From contig CAUYUJ010004750.1 in assembly GCA_963575745.1 (NCBI GenBank), forward strand, positions 1-40,000: 40,000 bases of DNA, read 5' to 3'. Source of the DNA: Prorocentrum cordatum (lineage: Eukaryota; Sar; Dinophyceae; Prorocentrales; Prorocentraceae). This document shows positions 10,435-20,389 of the stretch, in pieces (within the stretch, counting starts at the first letter, position 1; each line of letters begins with the position of its first letter). Made by a program: the position numbers and the translations under genes. The notes beneath the pieces were generated by a model that worked only from the letters and a program-made list of their open reading frames with translations, was not told the DNA's origin and searched no databases.

Positions 10435-10980
10435 CAGAGCTCGCGCATGGATGCCCTGCCCGCCCGCCCGCCCGTCAGAGCCTGCCCTGCCGGCCCGCTG
10501 GCGCGCCTCCACCCGCTCGACCCGCCCGTCAGATGTCGCCCGCCTGGCCCGTCCCAGCCGCTTGAGTGTCCCGCCCGTGCGACCGCCCGTTAGGGGCCGC
10601 CCCTTCGCTTGCCTGGGAGCTCGCCAGCCTGCTTCAACAGCCCACCCGCCCAGCTCGCCCAAGTCCGCCCGCTCGTTTGCGCGGAAACCCCGCTCGGCCC
10701 GGTCCTCGACCGTCCCGCCCGCTCGACCCGCCCGTTGGGCTCCACTCGTTTGCTTGTTGGGAAGCTCGCTCATCCACTTTCATGACCTGCCGGCACGGCC
10801 TGACCCGCACGCTGGCCTAACATCCCGTTGGGCTCCACCCGCTTACACCGCTTATTAGGGTCCGCCCGCCCGATCTGCCTCTCTTACCTGGTTGAGTTAA
10901 GAGTGCGATAAGGCCTTCGACTCGGTTCCCCAAACAGTGCTTGCACCTGGAGGTCCTTGCCTCTATCCCTGAGTAGTTGA
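10435..10980. repeat. C-rich degenerate repeats (CGCCCGCCCGYT-like)
   Basis: The plus strand is dominated by irregular repeats of CCCGCCCG, CTCGACCCGCCCGT and similar words, with no fixed period. Plus readings rich in Pro, Ser, Ala and Arg and minus readings rich in Gly and Arg follow from composition. It leads directly into the 66-bp array. Confidence 0.6.
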
Positions 10981-12440
10981 GTGGGTCCGCCGATGTTTCG
11001 CCACGTTGGCCACCCGTGGGCGCCTCGTGGGCGCCCTGTGCGCTGGGTGTGTCCGCCGATGTTTCGCCACGTTGCCGCCCGTGGGCACCCCGTGTGCTGC
11101 CCCGTGTGCTGGGTGGGTCCGTAGAGGTTTCGCCAAATTGCCGCCCGTGGGCGCCGCGTGGGCACCCCGTGTGCTGGGCGGTGGGTCGGCCCAGGTCCCG
11201 CCACGTGGCCGCCAACTGGCGCCTCGAGGGCGCCCCCACGTGGTGGGTTCGTCATGTTTCCGCCCGTGGGCGCCCCGTGCGCTGGGCGGGCCCGCCGGAG
11301 TTTCGCCGCGTTGCTGCCCGTGGCCGCCCCGTTGGCTGGCAAGCTTCGCCGACGTTTGGCCACGTTGCCGCCCCGTATGCGCCTCGTAGGTGCCCCGTGC
11401 GCTGGGTGAGTCCGCCGACGTTTCGCCAGGTTGCCGCCAGCGGGCGCTTCGTTGGCGCCCTGTGCGCCGCTAGGTGGGTCCGCCAAAGACTCGCCACGTT
11501 GCCACTCATGGGCGCCTTGTGCGCTGGGTGGGTCCGCCAAAGCTTCGCCACGTTGCCCGCCAGTGGGCGCCGCGTGGGCGCCCCGCGCGCGCGTTGTCGA
11601 CCGTGGGCGCCTCGTGGGCGCCCCGCGCCCTGTGCGCTGGGTGGGTCCGCAGAACTTTCGCCACGTTGCCGCCCGAGGGCGCCTCGTGGGTGCCCCGTGT
11701 GCTGGGTGGGTCCGCCAAGGAATCGCCACATTGCCGACCGTGGGCGCGCCGAACGCTGGGTCGGGCCGCGTAAGTTTCGCCACGTTGCCCCCCGCATGGG
11801 CCTCTTAGGTGCCCCGTGCGCTGGGTGCGTCCCCTGAAGATTCGCCACGTTGCCGCCAATGGACGCTTCGTGGGCGCCCTGTGCGCCGGGTGTGTCAGCC
11901 GAGGTTTCGCCACGTTGCCGCCCGTGGGCACCCCGTGTGTTGCCCCGCGCTGGGTGGGCCCGCGAAAATTTAGCCAAATTGCCGTCCGTGGACGCCGCGT
12001 GGGCACCCCGTGTGCTGGGTGGGTCGGCTGAAAATTCGCCACGTTGCCCGACCGCGGACGACGCGAAAACGCCCCGTGCGCTGGGTGCGTCCCCCGAATA
12101 TCCGCCACGTTGCCGCCCGTGGGCGCCTCGTGGGCGCCCTGTGCGCCGTGGGTCCGCAGAACTTTCGCCACGTTGCCGCCCGTGGGCGCGTCGTGGGCTG
12201 AGTGGGCCCGCCGAGGCATCGCATCGTTGCCGCCCGTGGGCGCCTCGTGGGCGCCCCGTGCGCTGGGTGGGATCCCGAAGATTCGCCACGTTGCCACCCG
12301 TGGGCGCCTCGTGGGCGCCCCTTGCGCTGTATCGTCGCGTTCCCACCCGTGGGGGCAGCGTGGGCGCCTGGTGCACTGCGTGGAATCCCAGAGGTTTCGC
12401 CACGTCACCGCCCGTGGGCGCCTCGTGGGCGCCCCTTGCG
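10981..12440. repeat. 66-bp tandem array, about 22 degenerate units
   Basis: Each unit contains TTCGCCACGTTGCCGCCCGT, then GGGCGCCTCGTGGGCGCCC, then GTGCGCTGGGTGGGTCCGC. The first two units are exactly 66 bp; others vary by small insertions and deletions. Since 66 is divisible by three and the unit has no stop in most frames, long readings appear on both strands. The minus strand gives a 22-residue repeat around 'GAPTRRPRAATWRNLRGPTQ', and the plus strand gives 'WVGPPKFRHVAARGRLVGAP'. Unit-length changes shift the frame, so no single frame is kept throughout. I treat this as a minisatellite, not a gene. Confidence 0.85.
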
Positions 12441-12740
12441 TACAGTACGTAACTCGCACCACATTGTTTGCACCAGGGATCTCATACCACATAGCTTTCA
12501 CAACACAGGGTGCACCGCATAACCTGCACAGTATAATTCGCACAACATAGATCACACCACATAGGTTCCATGCACATATACCACCGCTTAGACGGCAGTG
12601 CGTAAGTTGCACCGAACAGGTCGCACCACATGTAATGCACCACAACAATTGCACGACGTAGCTCGCATCTCAGAAATCGTCCCAAGCTTACTGCTCCATA
12701 TAGCTCACATCACGTAGCTCGCGCCACACAAACGTACAGT
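12441..12740. repeat. Degenerate short tandem repeats, CACATAGCTTGCACC family
   Basis: Right after the 66-bp array the sequence changes to A- and C-rich words such as CGCACCACAT, CACATAGCTTTCACAAC, CGCACAACATAG, GTAGCTCGC and CACGTAGCTCGC, recurring every 16-18 bp with much drift. Cys-, Trp- and Val-rich minus readings are by-products. The same words return at 13785-13875. Confidence 0.55.
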
Positions 12741-13250
12741 TCATGTTGCTCCATCTTTCGTTTCTCATGTGAAACCACACCGTCCCAAACAGGGCGTGTA
12801 CTGATTCCCCTGCACCTTTGCCAAAAAATACTATGCGCGCGCACCCGCTTACCTCGAACGTAGATTTGCAAGACCACCTGGAATCACGAATTGGCACAAC
12901 GCCTGCAAGCGCGTACATGTCAAAAACCTACTGACCACACCAGTTCTGCAAGCATGTCAACATAAACGTAACAAACACCACTGTGTTCTGCTTGTTCCCA
13001 CCCGCGCGAACTGTCCGACGCAATGTGGTTGTAATTTGATGTCAGCTCGTGAAACATGTGCACTCTCGTCCCACCACGCAGTACACACGTGTTGTTCCAG
13101 CAGGAGCACAGGGTGTAGGACTGCATCACATGATCCCATGTGGGCCACGCGAGCGCGCCGCCATGCGGGAGTGTCGGAATTCGTCCAAAACCGTAAGTTC
13201 CCGAAGCATTGGAGCAAATTTTACTCACGCATATGACAAGCTAGTGTGTG
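12740..13250. other. No gene recognised
   Basis: Moderate-GC DNA with short readings on both strands and no recognisable product. It ends in a short GT run (about 13242-13258). Confidence 0.4.
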
Positions 13251-13259
13251 TGTGTGTTA

Positions 13260-13560
13260 GCACAAGCTTGCCATGCTTGTTGGTTTTCTACGAGAGCGCA
13301 TTTCTTCACCATCGCCCACATCACCGCAATCGCGTCGCCGCCTCGATCGTCATCGCCAATCGTTGTCATTGCCGCCATCATGAGCCAACCACTTCAATCA
13401 AAGACACATGTGCATCATTATCGTCGCCGTTGTCGACAACATCGGCGCCGTCGTTGGCTTTGCTGTCGTCACCGTCATCCACGCCAACACCATCGGTCAT
13501 ATCATCATCGTTGCTGCCGTTGTCGACGTCATCCTGATATCGCGCCCGCCCGAGTCACCG
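13260..13560. repeat. Degenerate CATCGTCG-type triplet-rich DNA
   Basis: The plus strand is full of ATC, GTC, GCC and CATCGTC words, a worn triplet repeat. Plus readings are rich in His, Arg, Ile and Val for this reason. No gene is supported. From 13560 to 13785 nothing is recognised. Confidence 0.5.
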
Positions 13561-13784
13561 ACCCGCGCTGAAGTGCCCGCGCGGCAGCGAGGCCTTTGAG
13601 ACGCGCTGGGAAATGCGCATCGGTAATTATCGTCGCGGCCGCATCAGTTATGCCAAACCGGCTGGCAGCTCCGCGCGCGAGCTTGCGCTCGCCAGAGCGG
13701 CCGCAAGGGTTTTGCAACACAAGTCGCGGGCAGGCAGCGACCGATGGAATAGACGACTTGGAACTCGCCAGAACAGGTTGCACA

Positions 13785-13875
13785 CTATGAGTTGCGCTAC
13801 GTAGCTTGCACCACACACACACACACCTCGCACAACATATATCACAACTCGTATATTCTACTAAATAGCTTGCAC
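13785..13875. repeat. Second cluster of CACATAGCTTGCACC-family repeats
   Basis: Words such as TACGTAGCTTGCACCACAC, CTCGCACAACATATATCAC and AAATAGCTTGCACACC match the degenerate repeats at 12441-12740. A short CA run lies within. An imperfect hairpin (CCCACAGTGC and GCACTGTGTGGG) follows at about 13877-13904. Confidence 0.5.
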
Positions 13876-13904
13876 ACCCACAGTGCAGCACCGCACTGTG
13901 TGGG

Positions 13905-14275
13905 GGGCCCACGCGGGCAAACATGTTATTGAGCTTCGGAAGAATAATAGCTGCTGGTCCCCCCTTCACCTGTGCCCACTGTTTTAAAGTGAAGTACCCC
14001 CTTCGGCTCTAGCGCTCACGCCAGGGACTACAGGAGTCTCAGTCTGTGCCCTGGGGCCGTCGGCTGAAATATCACAAGGTCACGACTGAGACTTCCTCGT
14101 AACTTACTGAACGCCCGAGCTCTGGATGAATATGTCGGCACAACTCAAATAAATACTCACGCTCTCGTCTGGGCGTTCCTCATATGGAAATTTGCAAAAC
14201 TGTAGCTCTCTCGCTTTTAGAAGCCGCGCTCCCGCCTCCGAACTCCTCTCAATTTACCCATGGATCGCGCTCTGG
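13905..14275. other. No gene recognised
   Basis: Ordinary-complexity DNA between the degenerate repeats and the kinase relic. Apart from a short inverted pair (GAGTCTCAGTC near 14032 and GACTGAGACTT near 14084), nothing stands out. Confidence 0.4.
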
Positions 14276-14279
14276 CCTG

Positions 14280-14589
14280 CGACATCCTTACGACTTGCAG
14301 AAGAGCCTTATGCGTATGCAGGACCTGCATCCGGCTGGGGCCCAGCTTCCCCGGCGCGAGGCAGAGATACCCGCGCCACTTGAACGCGGCGGCCAGCTCA
14401 ACGATGCTCGGATGGCCCCTCAGCTCTTTGAGACACACCTCCTCGCTCTTGAGCCCCGCGCCGAATTTTCTTCAGAAGTCCTTGTATATATGCATGTCTC
14501 GCTATCTTCAGGACCACCCTGCGGCTGGGACGCCCTCGCGTGTGGCAAAGCAGCGCTTGACCGAACGCGCCTGGGCTTGTGGATGCCAT
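14280..14589 (-). pseudogene. Fragment of a eukaryotic protein kinase N-lobe, frameshifted
   Basis: The minus strand, read from an ATG at 14589, gives SPGAFGQALLCHTRG, resembling a kinase glycine-rich loop (G-x-x-x-F-G). It continues to RRVVLKIA, in the place of the VAIK strand with its ATP-binding Lys. After a frame change near 14440 it continues as EEVCLKELRGHPSIVELAAA, then FKWRGYLCLA. This fits the alpha-C helix Glu, the 'L..L.HPNIV.L..AF' strand and the hinge-leading strand of CDK-like/CMGC kinases. The expected hinge 'FEY' is APGK and the C-lobe is missing. It is a partial, probably dead, gene copy or an isolated exon remnant. No neighbouring kinase sequence is seen. Confidence 0.5.
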
Positions 14590-14659
14590 GACAATGGACA
14601 CCCTAACAACCCGATCATTGAATCAAACATGTGTCTAAACTGTAGAGCACTGTTCTAAG

Positions 14660-14685
14660 CATGTTAAACACATGTGTTTTACATG
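14660..14685. repeat. 26-bp near-perfect palindrome
   Basis: The core AAACACATGTGTTT is a perfect 14-bp palindrome, and the symmetry extends to CATG at both ends with only one mismatched pair. A related word, AAACATGTGT, lies about 40 bp to the left. Confidence 0.7.
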
Positions 14686-14689
14686 AAAA

Positions 14690-15450
14690 CCCTTAACGAA
14701 GTTCGTACAGAATTATGACCACACCGCGCTGCCCGTTCTCCGTGCGTGGCGTTTTGAAAAGGCCTTCGAGCGCGGCCCGCGTGCGATTTTTTAGCGGGCG
14801 CGAAGGGCATAGCCCAAACGAACCGGCTCGCTCGCGCCCCTACTTGACGGCGAGCCAAGGGGCGGAAGTGAGAATGGCCGGGTCTTCTCAGGAGACTCGA
14901 AAACACCCTGGCCTTCCGAGAAGTTTCCCGAGCCTTCCCCGCAGACGCAGAACAGACATCTCAGGAGGCGCGAGGGCTTCTGAAAGCCCCGCCACCTTCT
15001 GAGAAGGCCTTCTCCTTCTCGCTTTCCCCCCTCGCTCGCCGCCGACATGCTGTCGACAGCTGCGCAATCACGCCGCCGCATCATGGTCATGTGGGCCGGC
15101 AGCCAGGCCCCGGAATCCCGCCGCCAAGCGACTTTCGTCGTCGCGGGGGCGGCGCAGGGGCGACGCGCTGAGGAGGGCGGGGGGGGGGGCATCGCGGGAT
15201 GGATGGATGGACAGCTCATTGAGAAGGTCGGGAGGTGAACACACCAACAGCAGTGGGGGATCGACCCGAGTTAAATCACCCCGGAGTCCCTTGCCTCTCC
15301 TTCGGCCCCTGACGCGGGCAAGGGGAGCTGCCATGCGCTGCTCGTGTGCGTGGGGGCAGTCGGAGCATCCGAGAAAGCCTTCGGTACTGTGGCAACCCAA
15401 TTCTCAGGCTGAGCGGGCGACTCGTTCACATCAACCAGCCGAGGCACAGA
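14690..15450. other. No gene recognised
   Basis: GC-rich DNA with several near-repeats of CTTCTGAGAAGGCC and CGAGAAG type (14880-15020) and a G run at 15179-15189. Readings on both strands match nothing I recognise. Confidence 0.4.
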
Positions 15451-15461
15451 CAACGCTGGGA

Positions 15462-15709
15462 CTTAGCGGGCCCTGGAAACGACAGGGCCGTTTTGTTACC
15501 GGTTCCGTTTTGCCGTTTTCTTGCCGGTTCCGACGCCGTTTTTTTACCGGTTCCGTCGCCGTTTTTCGACTGGTTCCGGCTCCGGTTCCTATCCTGGAGC
15601 CGTTCTTTTGCCGTTTCCGGTCGCCGTTTTTTTGCCGCTTCCATTTTCAAGGGATATTTTTTCTTGAAACGGTGAAGCAACGGCCCTGCCGTTTCCGGGG
15701 CCCACAGAG
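15462..15709. mobile_element. Short inverted-repeat element (MITE-like), copy 1, with 8-bp target duplication
   Basis: The left end CTTAGCGGGCCCTGGAAACG and the reverse complement of the right end (CTCTGTGGGCCCCGGAAACG) form terminal inverted repeats that continue into CAGGGCCGTT. The element is flanked by CGCTGGGA on both sides (15454-15461 and 15710-15717), an 8-bp direct duplication as made by hAT-type transposases. Inside are about seven worn ~23-bp units of the form GCCGTTTTTTTACCGGTTCC, then a short CAAGGG...TTCTTG hairpin. There is no coding capacity, so it would depend on an enzyme encoded elsewhere. A second copy lies at 26087-26332. Confidence 0.85.
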
Positions 15710-15719
15710 CGCTGGGAGC

Positions 15720-16645
15720 ATCGCGAGGCGAGGACCGGGGGAGCGCTGGCGCGGACAGGACCGGCCCTTCCACGGGGACCTGCCCCCCCTGGGCGGAGCC
15801 GCGGGCCTGCCCCTCGGGCGGTATTTCCAGCCGGGGGCACCCTTCCGGGCCGCGCTTTGGGACTCACGCTGGGGATGTGGCGACCATCTGGTCAAAAATG
15901 CCGCAGCAATGTTTTTTGGGGGTAAAACAAATACGAGCCAAATGTTGGTTAATATATCCTCTGGTGTATCTCTTGGCGGCGTCCGCTGGGCAAGTTAGCA
16001 CATCCTCTGGTCCAAAATCAGACGAAAAATCAGTGTCTGAAGTGATCCACACAGGTTGCGCGAAAAAGATAAATCTTTGTGAGACGATGCGCACAGCGAT
16101 GTCGTAATGCTTGTGATAGGGCACAGCGGTGCTGGCCCACGCCCGCAGCAGTGTCGTGGCAATTCCGGCCCAAACTCTGCCTGGGATTCCGCTGTGGCGG
16201 GGTGGGCGCGCGGCCCGCGAGGAAAAACCGGCTGCGCTCCACGGCCGCTGCCTGCCAACCGCCGGCAAGGCAACTCTGGCGGGTGGCAGGAGCAGCAGGG
16301 ACAGGATGCAGAGGACGGGGAAGTGGGGCAGGAAATCAAGGGGCGCAAGGACACACAAATGAATACACACAAACAAAATGGTGCCGCACATTTCCTCACA
16401 TTTCCCGAGTTCTTGTCTCCCCGCCCAGTTCCAACATCTTCCCATGTTTTCTTTCGGGTCGACGAGTAATTGTGTCTGTGTGTGTTTTTCCCCTCCCGAG
16501 GAAAGAAATGGCAGATCAGAGGGGGCAGGAAGAGCGGGAAGATGAGCAGCCTCCGCGCGCTCGCGCCAGAGCTGACACCATGCCCCCGCCGCCCCCGCCC
16601 TGCGATCAAGGCCATCACTGCCTGCTAGCGAGGCTGGGTCTTGTC
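15720..16645. other. No gene recognised
   Basis: Mixed-composition DNA. Longer minus readings in 15860-16620 contain no motif I recognise and are interrupted in all frames. Confidence 0.4.
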
Positions 16646-16649
16646 CTCA

Positions 16650-16764
16650 CTTGAACGAAGGATTGCAAAAAGGATTGCAAAAAAGGATTGCAAAAAACGG
16701 ATTGCAAAAAAGGTTTTTTTTGCAATCCTTCGTTCTAGGGTTTTTTTGCAATCTTTCGTTCAAG
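16650..16764. mobile_element. Foldback element with GGATTGCAAAAA tandem repeats
   Basis: The left arm CTTGAACGAAGGATTGCAAA (16650-16669) pairs with two right arms. One is perfect over 19 bp, GCAATCCTTCGTTC ending at 16735 and preceded by a T run; the other is TTTGCAATCTTTCGTTCAAG ending at 16764, with one mismatch. Between the arms lie four tandem copies of GGATTGCAAAAAA. RNA from this stretch would form a long A-U-rich hairpin. No target duplication was identified. Confidence 0.75.
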
Positions 16765-16769
16765 GGTTG

Positions 16770-17610
16770 TTTTGCAATCACTCGGGCGACAACCCCGCGC
16801 CGAGCTGTTGAGCCTCAAAGCGCCCCAGGCCCCCCCCAAACTTTCAGTCGGATTCCCCAGATGAGAACGCGCCAAGTGTGGTGATCCTGCGTGTTCAGCC
16901 CGTCATTGGTGCAACCCGCCGTTAGGCTGAGTCGGCGTGGTTGTCTGCGACGCGGCGAATGCTTGGTGGGTGTGGCTGTCTGTGAAGCGGCGTCGAACGG
17001 ACGCTCGCGTCCGAGCCATGCGTGGGCGCATCGGCCGGTCGCTCGTCTGACTCTGGCTTGATTGCACCGCGCGCGGGCGTGCCCATATCAGCTTGCCAGC
17101 TTGCCCACGAACAAACGAACATGGATAGCGGAGGATTTGCTGCGGCATTGCAGCCAAGCAGCGTGCAGGCAAGCAGGCATGGCTGCTGCGGGCGTCACTG
17201 CGGGTGGAGGGCCCAGCAGAAAGGAAACGAATAAGTGAATACTGTAACGCCGAGTGCAATAGCCTCTGAAGTCCCCTGGAGACCGGAGCAGCAATCAATG
17301 GGCAAGCTGAGCACGGAGCCCTCTGGACGGTGTTCTCAGGGGGCATAGTTTGACGGGGTTCTGAACGAAGACCGAACAGACCATGACATTTCGGCGGGAA
17401 CTTGGACCGCGCTCTTCAGGAGGCCCCACGAATGGGGATTCGCCCTCCAGCAAGGGGCCGGCCTTCCGAGCCGCGTCCAGCCTTCGCGGCGAGAAGAAGC
17501 CTTGCAAGAGAGAAGACTCCGAAACGGCCACGGCGACGCCTCCCCTGACACCGCGCATGCCGCCGAGGGCTGCCGAAAGAGGCCGCCGAAGGCCGTCGAA
17601 AGAGGCCGCC
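16770..17610. other. No gene recognised
   Basis: No recognisable product on either strand, and no clear repeat apart from short G- or C-rich runs. Confidence 0.4.
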
Positions 17611-17614
17611 GCAG

Positions 17615-17658
17615 GGACGACGATGACGACGACGACGACGATGACGACGACGACGACC
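17615..17658. repeat. GAC/GAT triplet microsatellite
   Basis: About fourteen consecutive GAC or GAT triplets on the plus strand give runs of Asp, Thr or Arg in the three frames. Confidence 0.9.
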
Positions 17659-17823
17659 TCCGAAACGATGGCTCGTGCCCTCGGCGCCCGCACCGCCCGC
17701 GGCCGCGCGCGCGCGCTGAGGCGCGCCTTTTGGGCGCTCGGTTGGCGGCGGGGGGGCAGCTGCTCAGACATCGGGCGCCTTGGAAACATCGGGATGGAGG
17801 TGTTTCGCAGTTCTTCAAGAGCA

Positions 17824-17998
17824 AGGAAAGGCGACACCAACACCAACAGGGGGAGGAGATGCGCGGAGGCAGGGGGGGTCTACCTGGTGGTGTGGTCCCC
17901 CCTCTCGCTCGAGACATCCCTAGCCTCTCGCTCGGGGAGGCGTCGAGGACCTCCTCGCTGGAGGCGGGCCCCCTGGTGGTGTTGGTATCGCTTCTCCT
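17824..17998. mobile_element. Foldback element with CACCAACACCAACAGGGGG ends
   Basis: The left arm (17824-17853) and the reverse complement of the right arm (17969-17998) match at about 26 of 30 positions; the core is ACACCAACACCAACAGGGGG against ATACCAACACCACCAGGGGG. The interior is C/G-rich and non-coding. No target duplication was found. It abuts the dispersed repeat at 18005. Confidence 0.5.
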
Positions 17999-18004
17999 CC
18001 CTCC

Positions 18005-18140
18005 GAATTTTTTGGCCGCTCGTCGCCTGGTCTCGGGACCCTTACAAAACGACTCGGGATGAAAAACCGGTCCCGGGGAAGTGGTCGGGAGGTCGGGGGC
18101 CCGTATGTTGAACAAGTCGAGACGTCGGATGTCTGGGTAC
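18005..18140. repeat. Dispersed repeat B, copy 1
   Basis: This stretch aligns with 28625-28763 in the same orientation. The best part begins GACTCGGGATGAAAAACCGG and matches at 51 of 54 positions; both copies also share GTCGAGACGTCGGATGTCTG (one base different). A minus-strand reading is similar in both copies (PDIRRLD..., then PVFHPESF), but it is short and may only mirror the DNA identity. Confidence 0.8.
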
Positions 18141-18149
18141 AGAGAGAGG

Positions 18150-19990
18150 GGAGGGTCGAGGACTGCAAGGAGGTGGCCCCCAACGGCACCCTCAAACTCT
18201 GCTCCTGCACTGCCACCGCAGGGTCCCAAAAAAGTGCCTGATGGGTGCATGCTTCTTCTCGGGGGCGTCCGAAAGGTGGGCGTCCACGAGAGGAGTTCGT
18301 AAATCATGGCCCGAGGCATGTGCGCGCTCGAGGGGGGTCCACGGGCAATGTGCCCAGGGAGATATTATGGCCCCAGCCGTGAAATCCAACCTCCCTAGTC
18401 CGCCCCGAACCCCTCCCTTGTGGGGTCCGTCCGGCCGCTGTGGAGGGGGGGCGGGGTGCGAAAAGGGGCGGCGGACCCAGCCCCCCCAGAGATGCTCCTG
18501 GGCGGCCTGCGTGGTTTCGACGAGGCCCTCAGCGATTTCCGGACGATCCTAGATGACACCCCGTTGCCCCGCGACGGCCTCGGGGCTCAAGTTGTCACAC
18601 TCCAGAACTGGCAGGCGGAGCAGGAGGAACAGGGGGAAAGCGGAGGAGGGAAGCGAGGGAGGCGGCCCGTGTCAGGACGCGGGGGGCTCCGCGCCGGCGG
18701 CGCCGCCTCTGCGGGCGCTGGCAGCGCGGGCGGAGCACGGGGAGAAGAGAGGCGCGGGCGGGAGCGCGAGTCGGAACGACGAACAGCACTGCCGCCCGAT
18801 CGGAAGGCGCGCGCTGCAGCGGGAGCAATGCCTAGAAGCACCGGAAACGTTCCGACTGAAATCGACTTTTTACCGTCTGGGGCACCTCCTTTCTTCGGGC
18901 GTCGCGCCACCACAGGTATGTGTGATCGCGATCAGGCCTACTCGAGACTTTAAGGCCCAGGAGCCCCGACAGTGGGCCCTCCTTGGCGAGACCCCCAACC
19001 TCAGAGGCAGCGGCAGCGACACGGCAAGCTACGCATGCCAGCCGCCCCACCACCACCAAGGGGGTAGAGGGCGCACCAGGGGCGATTGGCCCAAAACAAC
19101 TGCACACGCAGTTCAAACGTGTTGAACCCCCCTGGGACCCTCTCGAGAGCCTTCCCACGTCTCCCAGTAACCTTTCGATTGGCTTACCGAACCTATGATA
19201 TAACTTTGCAACTTTTAAAACCATCATCGGAGGTGCTTGCGTACTGAATCCATCGGAGAGCGGCAGCTCGCATGAGTTGCTTCTGACTGGGAAGCACTGT
19301 GACCGCCAGAGTGTTGGCCACGGCCTGAGGAAACGCGATATTTGTGCCAGCCCATCGAACAAATCCGACGGCGAGAAAAGTGGGCCGTGGCACCGTCTCG
19401 TTTCAGGCTACACATCGTAAAACCTCTGCGCTCCCATTCGAGGACAGCCAACTACTGAAACAATGGTTTCCTGGCCTCCGGCCCTGTCGCCTGACGGGTA
19501 CGATAGTCAGACTTCAGTAGGCGGCAGCGGTGTTTACACACGCTTCAGCTGTACACACCCGCCGAGCTCACAACGCATGAGAAACCACTGCGCAGGCCCA
19601 TCCTTGATGCCTCAGTGACTGCGTGCTTATCTTTGACCAACACATGCTTTCTCCGAAAGTCTTTAAGGCACATCCGTGCGCGTGAACGTGTCAGACTCGA
19701 AGAGAAGATCGGTAGCAAGGCTCTCCCATCTCAGGTTTCAGGCGTGCTAGCCAGGGCTATGATCCCAGCGGAGAAAGATGCGTCATTGCTAAGCACTCAT
19801 ATTTCTTGGCTTTTCAGCTCCAGCATCGTAACAGCGTTCGCCGAAACGTAGAGCGGCTCCAGCTCCGACCAGCGAGCCTCGATATACCAGAGAGGGCCTA
19901 GGTCGGCATCGTTCAAAGATGCTACGCACCGATCATGAGCTTTTCACACTTTTCCCTCCTCCCTTCCTTCCCCTGCTTTAGCGGCTGCGC
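18150..19990. other. No gene recognised (about 1.8 kb)
   Basis: The GC-rich first part (to about 18900) has open readings on both strands from composition. From 19190 onward GC content falls and readings become short. I found no known domain, RNA gene or tandem repeat. Confidence 0.4.
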
Positions 19991-20034
19991 CAACTACACG
20001 CTGCAGGCAAGGGAGATATACTCTTAAGGTGGGG

Positions 20035-20074
20035 GATCGAAGACGAAGAGGGCGGGTATCGAGGGATTGGGATA
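20035..20074. repeat. 40-bp direct repeat, copy 1 (partner at 20659)
   Basis: It begins GATCGAAGACGAAGAGGGCG and is 39/40 identical to 20659-20698. Both copies are preceded by a CTTCCCCTGC-like word and followed within about 25-60 bp by GTTGTTG-rich DNA, so a longer, eroded duplication of about 200 bp is likely. Confidence 0.85.
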
Positions 20075-20104
20075 TACGTAGTGAGTGGCACGCGAGCGTA
20101 TAAA

Positions 20105-20222
20105 AACGACTATAATTAGACTTGTTGTGATTCTCGTTGCTGTTTTGGTGGTTGTGGTGGTTGTGGTTGCTGTGTTTGTTGTTGTTGCTGTTGTGATTGT
20201 TGTTGCTGTGGTTGTTGAATTC
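20105..20222. repeat. GTT/TGTTGC-rich low-complexity tract
   Basis: Irregular repeats of GTTGTTGCTGTTGTGATT and GGTTGTGGTGG. It follows the 40-bp repeat; a shorter similar tract follows the second copy (about 20722-20765). Confidence 0.8.
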
Positions 20223-20389
20223 GCAATTCTAGAATGTTGATCCCCCCTCCGGTGACCATTGCATTTTTCAATTAAGGTGCTCCCCCCCGGGGCTCGTACC
20301 CATTCTTAAACAAGGGAAAGTGAGGGGTCACCAAAAGCGAGTGTTGGGGCCCGAACTGCAACAAGAACGGCTCCAGCCGAATGATTCTT

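Noticed and set aside
10981-12440. CRISPR array
   Set aside because: The repeats are head-to-tail and degenerate, without identical short repeats separated by unique spacers, and the genome is eukaryotic.
10884-12654. Readings of 299-383 codons on the minus strand and 200-286 codons on the plus strand over the 66-bp array
   Set aside because: Several frames on both strands are open at once and the frame shifts between units; this is what a stop-poor tandem repeat produces, not a gene.
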